The notes: a model not told the origin generated them from the sequence alone. Shown: positions 8,574-17,623, counted from the stretch's first letter. The stretch: 64,000 nt of DNA from an uncultured Blautia sp. (GCF_934424005.1 NZ_CAKRXI010000001.1:62001-126000), one strand, 5' to 3'. Numbers and translations: made by a program.

Positions 8574-9743
8574 TTACTGACTCAACATTCCACTAAAAAG
8601 TTGATCTAAAACATTGCAGGCTGACCCGAGAAGAGGCCCATTATCTTCAAAACGTGATTTGAAGATCTTGATCGTTCTGTTATAGCGAAAAAGGCTGATT
8701 CGATTTAAACGTTTTTCTATAGAGTCAAGAACATAATCTGGTAGATAGATTGCTGAGTGACCAAGAATGATAGTGCTTATATCAACAATATTGATAAGAT
8801 TATTCAGTGCATAAGCCAACTGATCTGAAACATCCATAAGGATAGCTCGGGCAGTGTCATTATTATCGCAAAAAGCAAGAGCTTCACGAAAATCTGAAAA
8901 ATCAGTGTTACACGCCTGATTGATATGTTCGATGATTTTGGGAACACTGGCTGTGAGCTCCAGACAACCGCGGCTTCCACATTGGCATTGTTCGCCGTCC
9001 TTATAATTGATGGTCATATGTCCGAGTTCGCCGCAGGAACCGGTCATGTTGTTTAGTAACTGTTGGTTGGCAACAATAGAAGCACCGACACCGATAGTCA
9101 GGCCAAGATAAATAAAATGGTCTTTCACTTTGCCAAGGCCAAAATACATTTCGCAGAGTGCTGCGGATTGCATATCATTTTTTACAAAAACAGGAATATC
9201 TACATGCCGTTCTAATACAGATTTAATTTCCAATTCATGTATATTAAAAAAATCAGTGATATAGGTGATTCGTCCATTTATTGTATCAACAACACCTACA
9301 GTTGAAACACCAAGTCCAAGAAGCGGGCGGTCAGTATAACTGGTTAGATAATCGGCCAGTGTGAGGAGCTTTGTTGTTATTGTATCGGAAGTTTCCTGTC
9401 GGGCAAAAGGAACTTTTTTAGTAATGATAATATTTAAGGACAAATCTGTAATAATTCCATACATACAGGTTTTGGAAATAAAAATACCTGCTGCGACAGG
9501 TGAATTAGGTGCAGGATAAAGTAGTTTTGGGGTACGCCCTTTGCCTGTGTTTTTGGCATCTATTTCACATATTAAATTATTTTTAATAAGTTCAGATGTG
9601 ATGTTAGTCAGAGTCATGGGAGTCAGGTTGGTAGCTTCGGTCAGATCCTGACGGGTGACTCCGTTATTTGTGCATATTAATTGTATGATCAGTGCCCGGT
9701 TATGGTCTTTGACGATTTCCATATTCAGACCAGAATTATTCAT
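8574..9743 (-). CDS. ROK family transcriptional repressor
   Basis: A 389-residue regulator with an N-terminal winged helix-turn-helix (VTRQDLTEATNLTPMTLTNI) and a ROK domain with GLGVSTVGVVD, GELGHMTI and the zinc motif CQCGSRGCLE. It is divergent from the deacetylase/transporter A operon at 10046, the classic layout for a local repressor. The ATG at 9743 follows AGGAGG. Its own promoter is seen at 9806-9834 with a palindrome between promoter and gene (9758-9785). The ligand is likely an amino sugar or its phosphate given the LmbE and NagB-like genes, but that is inference. Confidence 0.92.
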   Translation of the reverse strand: MNNSGLNMEIVKDHNRALIIQLICTNNGVTRQDLTEATNLTPMTLTNITSELIKNNLICEIDAKNTGKGRTPKLLYPAPNSPVAAGIFISKTCMYGIITDLSLNIIITKKVPFARQETSDTITTKLLTLADYLTSYTDRPLLGLGVSTVGVVDTINGRITYITDFFNIHELEIKSVLERHVDIPVFVKNDMQSAALCEMYFGLGKVKDHFIYLGLTIGVGASIVANQQLLNNMTGSCGELGHMTINYKDGEQCQCGSRGCLELTASVPKIIEHINQACNTDFSDFREALAFCDNNDTARAILMDVSDQLAYALNNLINIVDISTIILGHSAIYLPDYVLDSIEKRLNRISLFRYNRTIKIFKSRFEDNGPLLGSACNVLDQLFSGMLSQ

Positions 9744-9757
9744 AAAGCCTCCTTCCT

Positions 9758-9785
9758 GAAACGTTTATAAGGATACAAACGCTTC
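9758..9785. promoter_or_regulatory. palindromic operator candidate of the ROK gene
   Basis: GAAACGTTT and AAACGCTTC form an inverted repeat with one mismatch and a 10-base spacer. It lies between the -10 box and the start of the minus-strand ROK gene, so it could mediate autoregulation or catabolite control; it resembles but does not match the CcpA cre consensus. Confidence 0.5.
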
Positions 9786-9805
9786 AAATCATTTCGCTTT
9801 CTTCT

Positions 9806-9834
9806 ATTATATATGAAAAAAAGATTTTCGTAAA
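9806..9834 (-). promoter_or_regulatory. promoter of the divergent ROK repressor
   Basis: On the minus strand TTTACG, 17 bases, TATAAT. The consensus -10 and ideal spacing support it. Confidence 0.55.
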
Positions 9835-9930
9835 TGGTATATGTGTATAAAAATAAAAAAGATTTATAATAAAAAAATATGTGTATTCTGCACATAAATA
9901 AACCGTGTAAAGAAGCACAATTACTAATTG

Positions 9931-10006
9931 TAAAAATGATTTAAAAAATATGTTGACTTAGATTTGCAACCGTGCTATATTGACATTATTAAAAATGATT
10001 TAAAAA
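9931..10006 (+). promoter_or_regulatory. promoter flanked by 17-bp direct repeats (deacetylase/transporter A operon)
   Basis: TTGACT (9953-9958), 17 bases, TATATT (9976-9981) form a near-consensus promoter. Identical 17-mers TAAAAATGATTTAAAAA lie at 9931-9947, just upstream of the -35, and at 9990-10006, covering the start of transcription. This is the arrangement expected for a repressor, most simply the divergent ROK protein. The 9744-10045 intergenic stretch holds nothing else that I can see beyond this, the palindrome and the minus-strand promoter. Confidence 0.7.
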
Positions 10007-10045
10007 TAAATGACAAACAAAATTCCGGAGAGGAGGGGAAGAGTA

Positions 10046-10753
10046 ATGAAAGTTCTGGCAATTGGATGTCATCCGGATGATCTGGAAATTGCCTGTGGTG
10101 GAACTCTCAGAAAATATGTAGAAGAAGGGGCAGATGTTTATATGTGCCATGTGGCAAACGGTAATATGGGACATGTGGAGATTCTGCCGGAGCCATTGCG
10201 AGAGATCCGAACCAGAGAATCAGAGGCGGCAGGAAAGATTATCGGAGCAAAGAAAGTTTTTAACCTGGATGTTGGGGATGTAACGGTGACACGTTTTGAC
10301 AATGATGTAGTAGATGCGATGGCTGATGTGGTTCGTGAGGTAAGGCCGGACGTGATCATCACACATAATGATGAAGATTACATGCAGGATCATGTCGAAA
10401 CCAGCAGAATTGCATTTAATGGCAGTTTTGTATCATCACTGGCACATAAATCTGTTAATTTTGCAGCTTATGATGAGTTTGTTCCAATCTATTTTATGGA
10501 TACGCTGGGCGGCGTCAATTTCATTCCGACGCATTATGTAGACATTACAAATCAGATTGAAACAAAACTGGAAGCACTGAAGAAACACGAGTCCCAGATC
10601 AAATGGATGCTGGAACATGATCACATCGATTTTATAGATATGATCCGAACCTGTTCAAGATACAGAGGATATCAGAGTGGTGTAACTTATGCGGAAGGAT
10701 TCAGACCATGTACCGTTTATCCACGAATGACAACAAAGCATCTGCTACCATAA
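10046..10753 (+). CDS. PIG-L/LmbE family deacetylase
   Basis: A 235-residue zinc-dependent N-deacetylase fold. The metal motif GCHPDDLE (near residue 8) is the AHPDD(E) signature, and THNDEDYMQDH carries the third His-type ligand. Relatives remove acetyl from N-acetylglucosamine attached to inositol, cysteinyl conjugates or oligosaccharides. Start 10046 follows GGAGAGGAGGGG; the upstream in-frame ATG at 10010 overlaps the operator and is unlikely. No signal peptide, so it acts inside the cell after uptake. As first gene of an operon with a NagB-like protein and a sugar ABC transporter, it most likely deacetylates an imported N-acetylated sugar. Confidence 0.9.
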   Translation: MKVLAIGCHPDDLEIACGGTLRKYVEEGADVYMCHVANGNMGHVEILPEPLREIRTRESEAAGKIIGAKKVFNLDVGDVTVTRFDNDVVDAMADVVREVRPDVIITHNDEDYMQDHVETSRIAFNGSFVSSLAHKSVNFAAYDEFVPIYFMDTLGGVNFIPTHYVDITNQIETKLEALKKHESQIKWMLEHDHIDFIDMIRTCSRYRGYQSGVTYAEGFRPCTVYPRMTTKHLLP

Positions 10754-10809
10754 ACAGATATTAGTATTGTGAATGAAATGCAAAGTTGAGAAAAAGGAGG
10801 AAGCTACAA

Positions 10810-11766
10810 ATGAGTATTGATTTTAATTCAACCGTAAAGGGTTCTCTTCTAGAAGGGTTTTATCCAAAGGGCTGGGATATGGCTAAAATAGATGAATGTT
10901 GTAGCCATGCACCGGAAGAAATTACAGAAAAACAGGATTTTTGGAACGATGATTTCCATCCGGTATCCTGTAAAACTATAGAAGAGTTTAATGTAAAGCT
11001 CGGACATGAAATTGCTCTGGAAATTAAAACAGCCAGAGATACAGATCAAAAACTTGCTCTGATTCTTCCGGTCGGACCGATGGGAATGTATGAATGGGTA
11101 GTTTATTTCCTGAAAAAATGGAATGTTTCCTGCAAACATGTAACCTGTTTTAATATGGATGAATGGGCTGATGGAGAAGGCAACACATTGGATCCGTCCA
11201 ATCCGGCATCATTTCAGTATGCAATGGAACAAGCATTTTATAATCCACTAGGTGAACTTACAGTTCCAAGAGAACAAAGAAATTTTGCAACAAAAGATAA
11301 TCTTCCTACATACCCGGATAAAATCGCTGCTCTGAAAAAAGATGGTGCAAGACTTGTTACAGTATATGGAATTGGACGTATGTGTCATATCGCTTTCTGG
11401 GAACCAATGATGGGAGCTGAATTTGATACAGATGAAGAATGGAAGAAACAGCCATATCGTAAAGGAATGAAACTCCATCCGATGACAATTGAACAGAATG
11501 CGATTACCAGTTTTAAGAGCCGCATTCCTCTAGTACCGTGCACTGCAAATACAATTGGGCCTGGATTGTTTTTACAGTCAGACCGTATGATCGGAGGTGC
11601 AGACGGGGCACTTTCGAGAGGAATGCAGTGGCAGGGAATGTCTCTGTGGATGACACTTCGTTATGGACCGGATAGACATATTACTTCCAGCTTTGTTCCG
11701 ACAATTCCTGGAACATTATTCTTCCTGGAAGAGCTGGCAGGTCCGCTGGTTGCAGAATGTAATTAA
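10810..11766 (+). CDS. NagB-like (glucosamine-6-phosphate deaminase fold) protein with altered catalytic triad
   Basis: A 318-residue protein of the GlcN-6-P deaminase/6-phosphogluconolactonase superfamily, longer than NagB (about 240-266). TCFNMDEWA (Asp117) corresponds to the NagB general base, [13 protein letters not shown] to its HPESY segment, and [14 protein letters not shown] to the NagB loop GVGVDGHIAFNEP. In this loop the His (193) and Glu (198) remain but the Asp of the ring-opening triad is Met (191). ATG 10810 follows AAGGAGG. It lies 56 bp after the deacetylase gene and before transporter A. It probably acts on a deacetylated amino-sugar derivative, but classic deaminase activity is doubtful. 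Confidence 0.8.
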   Translation: MSIDFNSTVKGSLLEGFYPKGWDMAKIDECCSHAPEEITEKQDFWNDDFHPVSCKTIEEFNVKLGHEIALEIKTARDTDQKLALILPVGPMGMYEWVVYFLKKWNVSCKHVTCFNMDEWADGEGNTLDPSNPASFQYAMEQAFYNPLGELTVPREQRNFATKDNLPTYPDKIAALKKDGARLVTVYGIGRMCHIAFWEPMMGAEFDTDEEWKKQPYRKGMKLHPMTIEQNAITSFKSRIPLVPCTANTIGPGLFLQSDRMIGGADGALSRGMQWQGMSLWMTLRYGPDRHITSSFVPTIPGTLFFLEELAGPLVAECN

Positions 11767-11784
11767 TGCAAAGGGGGAAAAGAA

Positions 11785-12741
11785 ATGGAACGAGGATTTT
11801 CGGCAAAGTTAAAGACATTTTCTAAAGATTATATGTCTCTTGTGGCAGTGATCATTATTTTCATAGTATTTTCTTTTGCATCACCTTACTTTCTGAAGAT
11901 GAGTAATGTTATGAATATTTTTCTGCAGACAGCAACCGTAGCGATTGTGGCAATTGGCCAGGGAATGTTGATCATAACTGGTCAGGTTGACCTGTCTCTC
12001 GGCTATCAGGTATGTCTTACAGGATGCGTATTTGCATACATGATGAAATTTCAGAATTGGAATCCTGTAGCAGCTATTTTACTGGCAGTAGTAATTGGAT
12101 GTGTAGCAGGAGCAGCGAATGGATTTCTGGTAGCATACTGGAACATTCCTGCATTTATCGCAACACTTGGTCTTCAGTATATTTGCCGTGGTGCAGCAAA
12201 GATTATCACGAATGCTACACCAATCGGAAATCTTCCAAAATCCATTTCTTTCCTTGGAAACGGATATATTGGAATCGTACCGGTACCGATTCTTTTGATG
12301 TTGGTTCTTTTCATTGTATTTGCATTTATTATGGAAAAGACTCGTTTTGGACGAAATGTATATGCAATCGGCGGTGGAAGAGAAGCTGCATTTTATGCAG
12401 GAATTAACACAAAAGCAGTACAGTTTTGGGTATATGTTATCTCTGGTCTGCTCTGTGCAATTTCCGGTGTGGTACTGACCAGCAGGTTAAATTCTGCAGC
12501 TATTACAAATGGTAACCTTTATGAATTTGATGCTTATATTGGTGCATCTATTGGTGGAATCAGTCTTACAGGTGGTAAAGGAAAATTGATTGGAGCATTG
12601 TTTGGATCTATTTTCCTGACAACATTCTTCAATGGAATGACTATGCTGAATGTAGATCCGTTCTGGCAGGATGTATTAAAAGGAGTTGTACTGATCGCAG
12701 CAATTGGACTGGATGCTTTCCGTAACAGGAAAACTCATTAG
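11785..12741 (+). CDS. sugar ABC transporter permease, CUT2/RbsC type (system A)
   Basis: A 318-residue membrane protein with about ten hydrophobic segments, belonging to the ribose/xylose/galactose permease family. Characteristic stretches are IVAIGQGMLIITGQVDLS in the second or third helix, the EAAFYAGIN loop after FGRNVYAIGGGR, and ASIGGISLTGGKGK near the end. It forms the channel of importer A with the ATPase that starts 15 bp after it and the binding protein at 14297. GGGGG-type ribosome site precedes ATG 11785. It sits within the LmbE/NagB-like operon, so an N-acetylated sugar is the expected cargo. Confidence 0.94.
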   Translation: MERGFSAKLKTFSKDYMSLVAVIIIFIVFSFASPYFLKMSNVMNIFLQTATVAIVAIGQGMLIITGQVDLSLGYQVCLTGCVFAYMMKFQNWNPVAAILLAVVIGCVAGAANGFLVAYWNIPAFIATLGLQYICRGAAKIITNATPIGNLPKSISFLGNGYIGIVPVPILLMLVLFIVFAFIMEKTRFGRNVYAIGGGREAAFYAGINTKAVQFWVYVISGLLCAISGVVLTSRLNSAAITNGNLYEFDAYIGASIGGISLTGGKGKLIGALFGSIFLTTFFNGMTMLNVDPFWQDVLKGVVLIAAIGLDAFRNRKTH

Positions 12742-12756
12742 AAGGGAGCGGTGGAT

Positions 12757-14241
12757 ATGGAAAAAAGCGATATTATTTTTCAGCTTAATCATATTACGCA
12801 AGAATTCCCGGGAGTAAAAGCACTTGACGATGTTTCCTTTTCGGTAAGGAGAGGAAGAATTCATGCACTGGTTGGTGAAAATGGCGCCGGAAAATCAACT
12901 CTGATCAAAGTTCTTGCAGGAATCAATACACATTTTCAGGGAGAAGTGTTTTTTAATGGTCAGTCATTTCATCCGAAGAATCCGAATGAATCCCAGCAGA
13001 TGGGAATCAGTGTTGTTCACCAGGAATTGAAACTGGCAGAAACACTGTCTGTTACAGAAAATATGTTCCTTGGGAATCTGATGTATAAAGGTAAACTGGT
13101 GGATTGGAAGGGAATGCGTAAAAAAGCCAGAGAAATGCTTCAGAGTCTGCATGTGGAATTAGATGAAAATGCTCTTGTAGACACACTTTCCGTTGCACAG
13201 AAACAGATTGTTGAAATCTGTAAGGCAATGAATCATAACTGCCAGGTGTTGATTATGGATGAGCCATCTGCAGTACTGACAGATAGGGAACTGGATATTC
13301 TGTTTGATGTTATTGATCGCCTGGTGAAAAGTGGTGTTACGATTTTATATATTTCACATAAGTTCGATGAGATTTTTCAGATTTGTCAGGATGTTACTGT
13401 ACTCCGAGATGGTAAGCATATCGATACACTTCCGATAGAGGCTGTTACAAGACAGTCATTGATTAATATGATGGTTGGTCGTGAAATGGGTATGGAATAT
13501 CCGAAGGAAATCATTGAACTGGGAGAACCACTCCTCCAGGTAGAAGGACTTGGTCAGCAGGGCGTTTTTGGTGGAGTTGATTTTACATTACACAAAGGGG
13601 AAATCCTTGGTATCTCCGGGTTGGTTGGTGCCGGCCGTACAGAGCTTGTAAAGGCAATTCTCGGAATCGAACATATTACAGAAGGAACGATCACCTATAA
13701 AGGTGAAAAAATAGTAAATAAGAATTTTAAAGAAGCAATACAGAGAGGTTTTGGTCTGGTTCCGGAGAGCCGGAAAGAACAGGGACTCGTACAGATGTTT
13801 TCTGTAAAAGAAAATATTTGTATGGTAAGTATGGATAAAGTCATCGAAGGAGGCGTGATCAGAAATTCGAAGGTTAAAGAGTATGCCGGAGAATATGTAA
13901 AGAAACTGAGAATTGCAACACCTGGAATCGACACAGAGGTACAGTACTTAAGCGGTGGAAACCAGCAGAAAGTTGTTATTGCAAAATGGCTGATGGAAGA
14001 CTGTGATGTGATCATTCTGGATGAACCTACACGAGGAATTGATGTAGGCGCAAAATCAGAAATATACGGACTGATGACGGAACTTGTAAAGAAAGGTAAA
14101 GGCGTGATTATGATTTCTTCTGAGATGCCGGAAATCATCGGTATGTGTGATAATGTGATCATTATGCATGAACGTCGTATGGTTGGAAAGCTCGAAAGAG
14201 AAGAATTGTCACAGCAGAAAATTATGTCATATTGTACATGA
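12757..14241 (+). CDS. sugar ABC transporter ATPase with two NBDs, RbsA/MglA type (system A)
   Basis: A 494-residue protein of two fused nucleotide-binding domains that drives importer A. NBD1 shows Walker A GENGAGKST, signature-like LSVAQKQ, Walker B LIMDEPSAVL and switch ISHKFDE. NBD2 shows the usual degenerate P-loop GLVGAGRTE, signature LSGGNQQK and Walker B IILDEPTRGID. I use ATG 12757 because GGGAG lies eight bases upstream; an in-frame GTG at 12751 is too close to it. All residues needed for ATP use are present, which makes a useful contrast with the dead homologue at 33345. Confidence 0.95.
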   Translation: MEKSDIIFQLNHITQEFPGVKALDDVSFSVRRGRIHALVGENGAGKSTLIKVLAGINTHFQGEVFFNGQSFHPKNPNESQQMGISVVHQELKLAETLSVTENMFLGNLMYKGKLVDWKGMRKKAREMLQSLHVELDENALVDTLSVAQKQIVEICKAMNHNCQVLIMDEPSAVLTDRELDILFDVIDRLVKSGVTILYISHKFDEIFQICQDVTVLRDGKHIDTLPIEAVTRQSLINMMVGREMGMEYPKEIIELGEPLLQVEGLGQQGVFGGVDFTLHKGEILGISGLVGAGRTELVKAILGIEHITEGTITYKGEKIVNKNFKEAIQRGFGLVPESRKEQGLVQMFSVKENICMVSMDKVIEGGVIRNSKVKEYAGEYVKKLRIATPGIDTEVQYLSGGNQQKVVIAKWLMEDCDVIILDEPTRGIDVGAKSEIYGLMTELVKKGKGVIMISSEMPEIIGMCDNVIIMHERRMVGKLEREELSQQKIMSYCT

Positions 14242-14296
14242 TTTTATGATAATTAAAATGCGTAAACGAAAGGAAAAGAAAAAGGAGGACACTCAA

Positions 14297-15256
14297 ATGA
14301 AGAAAAGACTTATGGTTTTGGCAATGGCAGGAATTATGGTAACAGGACTGGTTTCTTCAGCAAACATTGTATCGGCAGATGATAAAGAAGCATCAGATCT
14401 TGAGGGCAAAAGAATCGGTGTTTGTCTTGTATACAAAGGTGATGAGTGGTGTGCAGCAGTAGCAGATGAGTTTGAAAAACAGGCCAAAGACCTCGGTGTT
14501 GATGTAAACATTCAGGATGGTAACCTGGATGCTGAGACACAGACTAAACAGATCGAGAACTATATTGCACAGGAATATGATCTGATCGCAGTTGACCCTG
14601 CAAATGCTGATGGCCTCGTTCCTGTACTTCAGAAAGCAACAGATGCAGGAATACCGATTGTGTTCTTCGATAATAATGCTGATTACGAAGATATTGTTTC
14701 TTATGTAACATGGGATAGCTATGAGACTGGACAGATTATTGGAAAATATCTTCATGATAAAATCAAAGACGAAAAAGACGGAAAAGCAAACGTAGCAGTT
14801 CTTACCATGTCTTCACCGGTTTCTATCCAGAAACGAATCGAAGGTGTTAAGGATGCACTGGAAGATCTGGATATCAACTATGTATCTGAGCAGGATTATG
14901 AAGGCAACAGAGAAAAAGCTTCTAACATCATCACAAACATCAAGGAAGACATTGATTATGTCGTAGCAGGACAGGATAATGGTGGATTTGGTGCGATGTC
15001 AGCTCTTCAGGCCCTTGGTAATGATACTACAGAAGTATATTCTATGGGTGGATATGGAGCAGAAGCATTTGATACACTTGCAGCAGATGACACAAACTAT
15101 AAAGGCACTGTAGTTGTATCTCCAAGCGAACTTGTATCTTCTACATATCAGGTAATTTCCGATTACTTTGATGGAAAAGATGTAGAGCCGCTCGTAAACA
15201 TTAAACTGAATCTTTGCACAAAAGATAATGTAAGTGAATATCAGAGCGAAGAATAA
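14297..15256 (+). CDS. sugar-binding protein of ABC system A (periplasmic-binding-protein-1 fold)
   Basis: A 319-residue RbsB/XylF-like binding protein. A signal peptide spans about residues 1-28, ending in an AxA-like SA before DDKEA, with no lipobox cysteine. The mature part starts with the family strand KRIGVCLVYKGDEWCAAVADEF and contains YDLIAVDPANADGLVPVL. A strong AAAGGAGG precedes ATG 14297. It captures the sugar outside the cell for the permease and ATPase encoded upstream, within the LmbE-led operon. A hairpin terminator follows, so later genes of the operon are probably made at lower level. Confidence 0.94.
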   Translation: MKKRLMVLAMAGIMVTGLVSSANIVSADDKEASDLEGKRIGVCLVYKGDEWCAAVADEFEKQAKDLGVDVNIQDGNLDAETQTKQIENYIAQEYDLIAVDPANADGLVPVLQKATDAGIPIVFFDNNADYEDIVSYVTWDSYETGQIIGKYLHDKIKDEKDGKANVAVLTMSSPVSIQKRIEGVKDALEDLDINYVSEQDYEGNREKASNIITNIKEDIDYVVAGQDNGGFGAMSALQALGNDTTEVYSMGGYGAEAFDTLAADDTNYKGTVVVSPSELVSSTYQVISDYFDGKDVEPLVNIKLNLCTKDNVSEYQSEE

Positions 15257-15275
15257 TACAGAAAAAACCTGACTT

Positions 15276-15318
15276 AAGTATCCTGGGGATTTCGTGTGAA
15301 TTCTCAGGATACTTTTGC
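15276..15318 (+). terminator. intra-operon terminator/attenuator after binding protein A
   Basis: A perfect 10-bp stem AAGTATCCTG / CAGGATACTT with a 19-base loop is followed by only a short T run (TTTT overlapping the stem end). Partial termination between the transporter and the oxidoreductase gene is likely. Confidence 0.7.
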
Positions 15319-15345
15319 TGTTAAATAACAGAGGAGGATGACATT

Positions 15346-16392
15346 ATGGGTAGAAAAGTTAACTGGGGAATTATTGCGGCAGGTGGTATTGCACGCAGAA
15401 GAACACTTCCGGCAATGAAAGATGTCCCGAATGCAGTGATAACAGGAATTATGGATAAAAATCAGAAAGCTTTGGATGAAATTTCAGAAGAGTATAAAAT
15501 TGCTGATACTTATACAGAAGAACAGGATCTTTTGAACAATCCGCAGATAGAGGCTGTTTATGTTGCGAGCCCAGTATGTTTTCATAAGAAACAGGCTCTG
15601 GAGGTACTGCATGCGGGAAAAAGCCTTCTTCTTGAGAAACCACTTGCAATGAATGAAGAGGATGCCAGAGAGATTGTGCAGACTGCATTAAAAAAAGGAC
15701 AGACAGCTGGTGTGGCGATGGTTATGAAGCATCATCCGGCACATCGTAAAATGAAGAAATTGATTGAATCAGGTGTGATTGGAGATATTGTGAGTTGTCG
15801 TGCACAGTTGAATTGTTGGTTTCCGGATATGGAAGGAAACTGGAGACAGAAAAAGGCGACTGCGGGCGGCGGTGCGCTGGTAGATATGGGAACACACTGT
15901 ATTGATATCCTGAAATATCTTCTGGATGATCATGTAGAGTGGGTGTTCGGAGATATTGGAACAAGAACTTTTTCATATGAAGTAGACGACTCGGCAGACT
16001 GTATTCTTCATATGAAAAAAGGAGCGACCTGCTATATTGATGTACATTTTAATATCCCGGATGAAGCGGCCAAAGGAATGCTCGAAATATACGGAACAAA
16101 AGGAAGCCTTCTTGCGTCAGGAACAATTGGCCAGGACGGACAGGGAGAAGTTTATCTGAATCAATGTGCAACAGAGGGTTATGACAGTAATCAGAAACGA
16201 AAAGAAGATGGCCTGGGGCAGAAAGTAGATTATGAAAGAGAAAATATCTATGGAAGACAGATTGAAGAATTTTCAAAAGCAATCGAAGAAGGATTAACAG
16301 TCAGTACATCATTTGAGGATGCATTTGAAACAGTAAAAATTATTGATGCACTTTATAAATCATCAAAAGAAAAGAAAGCAGTGTATCTATAA
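15346..16392 (+). CDS. Gfo/Idh/MocA family oxidoreductase
   Basis: A 348-residue NAD(P)-dependent sugar oxidoreductase. The N-terminal Rossmann part reads WGIIAAGGIARRRTLPAM, and the hallmark EKPLAMNEEDA (EKP motif, near residue 97) is present; GGGALVDMGTHCIDIL holds the family's catalytic-type Asp and His. Members oxidise or reduce hydroxyls of sugars, inositols and amino sugars, or open glycosides by redox chemistry. ATG 15346 follows GAGGAGG. Its place after transporter A suggests that the imported sugar or its deacetylated product is oxidised here. Substrate unknown. Confidence 0.93.
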   Translation: MGRKVNWGIIAAGGIARRRTLPAMKDVPNAVITGIMDKNQKALDEISEEYKIADTYTEEQDLLNNPQIEAVYVASPVCFHKKQALEVLHAGKSLLLEKPLAMNEEDAREIVQTALKKGQTAGVAMVMKHHPAHRKMKKLIESGVIGDIVSCRAQLNCWFPDMEGNWRQKKATAGGGALVDMGTHCIDILKYLLDDHVEWVFGDIGTRTFSYEVDDSADCILHMKKGATCYIDVHFNIPDEAAKGMLEIYGTKGSLLASGTIGQDGQGEVYLNQCATEGYDSNQKRKEDGLGQKVDYERENIYGRQIEEFSKAIEEGLTVSTSFEDAFETVKIIDALYKSSKEKKAVYL

Positions 16393-16407
16393 TAGGAGCA
16401 TTAAAAT

Positions 16408-16875
16408 ATGAATGAATTGTATGAAAAATGTCTGCAGCAGGAAAAAGAACTGGTATTTGAAAGTGTGACGCAGGAAGATATGATTCGGTTAGGATGGACA
16501 TTATATGAAAATAATAAAAAATTTGCGGGTCCATTGGCAATTTTGATAAAAATCAATGAAAAAACAGTGTTTTCCTGTTATCCCGATGGTACAGGAGCTT
16601 TTCATGAATTATGGCTCGAAAGAAAAGCAAATATGGTTTACATGAGAGAAATGTGTACATTGAGAGCTTTTCTTGAACTGGAGAGAAATGGAGAGGAGTT
16701 GAAAAAGGACTGGATATTAGATGCTGAAAACTATGCTGCATGTGGAGGCGGATTTCCACTGCGATTGAAAAATGGATGCGTAATAGGTGCAATATGTGTA
16801 TCGGGATTGCCGCATTTGCAGGATCACCAGGCTGTGACAGAAGGAATTCAGTTATTCCTAGAAAAAAGAGGATAA
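16408..16875 (+). CDS. UPF0303 / heme-degrading-domain (HbpS/GlcG-like) protein
   Basis: A 155-residue protein with the family features HELWLERKANMVYM and CGGGFPLRLKNG followed by VIGAICVSGLPHLQDH, typical of UPF0303 (YBR137w-like) proteins. Relatives are of unclear function; some related HbpS/GlcG proteins bind heme or small metabolites, and such genes often accompany sugar-acid and polyol operons. The start follows TAGGAGC and is 15 bp after the oxidoreductase gene, so both belong to one transcript. No signal peptide or membrane segment. I can name the family but not the activity. Confidence 0.8.
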   Translation: MNELYEKCLQQEKELVFESVTQEDMIRLGWTLYENNKKFAGPLAILIKINEKTVFSCYPDGTGAFHELWLERKANMVYMREMCTLRAFLELERNGEELKKDWILDAENYAACGGGFPLRLKNGCVIGAICVSGLPHLQDHQAVTEGIQLFLEKRG

Positions 16876-16905
16876 ATTTATAACAGCAGTATAAAAACAA
16901 TACAT

Positions 16906-16953
16906 AAACCATATTTTGTCCCCCTGTTCCGTGAAATATGAATTTGCTATAAT
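16906..16953 (+). promoter_or_regulatory. promoter with 23-bp putative activator element (GDSL hydrolase gene)
   Basis: The element at 16906-16928 (AAACCATATTTTG, then T, then CCCCCT and GTT) is shared with 26038-26060 at 21 of 23 positions. TATAAT at 16948-16953 lies exactly 39 bases after the CC of CCATATTTTG, as at the second site. The -35 region (TGTTCC at 17 bp) is poor, fitting an activator-dependent promoter. Confidence 0.7.
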
Positions 16954-16990
16954 ATAAAAAATGGTATTTCTAAAAGTGGAGGAACTGAGG

Positions 16991-17623
16991 ATGAAATCAA
17001 TTTTATGTTATGGGGATTCGAATACATATGGACTCATGCCGGACAGTCCGGACCGTTATCCAAGAGATGTAAGATGGACAGGAATTTTGCAGAAAAAGCT
17101 GGGTGAGGATTATTATGTAATAGAAGAAGGACTTTCAGGAAGAACAACGCTGTGGGATGATCCGATTGAGGAACATAAAAATGGCAAAAAATATCTGCTG
17201 CCTTGTCTTGACAGCCATAAGCCGGTCGATCTGGTGATTCTTATGCTGGGTACTAATGATCTTAAAACAAGATTTTCATTAACTCCTTTTGATATTGGAG
17301 CGTCTGTTGAAAATCTGGTTAAAGTGCTGTTAAAATCTGATGCAGGAATAGACTACCAGCCACCAAAGGTTCTGCTGGTGACACCTGTTCCAATTCATAG
17401 TGTGGGACGGGATGATCTGGATCACATGTTCTTTGATGTGGAAGAGAGAAGTCAGGCACTGGCACATTATTATGAAGAAGTTGCAAATCGGTATCAGATA
17501 GAGTATCTTAATCCGGGAAGTGCAATAGAGACAAATGAACTTGACGGAATCCATTATTCAGCAAAGGGACATGCAGCCATGGCTGAATTAATGGAAAAAA
17601 AGGTAAGAGAAATCCTGGGATAA
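16991..17623 (+). CDS. SGNH/GDSL hydrolase (carbohydrate esterase-like)
   Basis: A 210-residue cytoplasmic hydrolase. Block I is CYGDSNTYG (Ser10, nucleophile), block III-like GTNDL is present near residue 95, and block V is DGIHYSAKGH with the catalytic Asp and His. The family includes arylesterases and acetyl-xylan or sugar deacetylases. ATG 16991 follows GGAGG; an upstream in-frame ATG at 16961 overlaps the promoter and is rejected. It lacks a signal peptide, so it would remove acyl groups from imported sugars. It may therefore work with the LmbE deacetylase operon just upstream, though it has its own promoter. Confidence 0.88.
   Translation: MKSILCYGDSNTYGLMPDSPDRYPRDVRWTGILQKKLGEDYYVIEEGLSGRTTLWDDPIEEHKNGKKYLLPCLDSHKPVDLVILMLGTNDLKTRFSLTPFDIGASVENLVKVLLKSDAGIDYQPPKVLLVTPVPIHSVGRDDLDHMFFDVEERSQALAHYYEEVANRYQIEYLNPGSAIETNELDGIHYSAKGHAAMAELMEKKVREILG

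Noticed and set aside
9758..9785. CcpA catabolite-response element
   Set aside because: Each half resembles part of the consensus but neither gives a proper 14-bp match; kept only as a palindrome of unknown binder.
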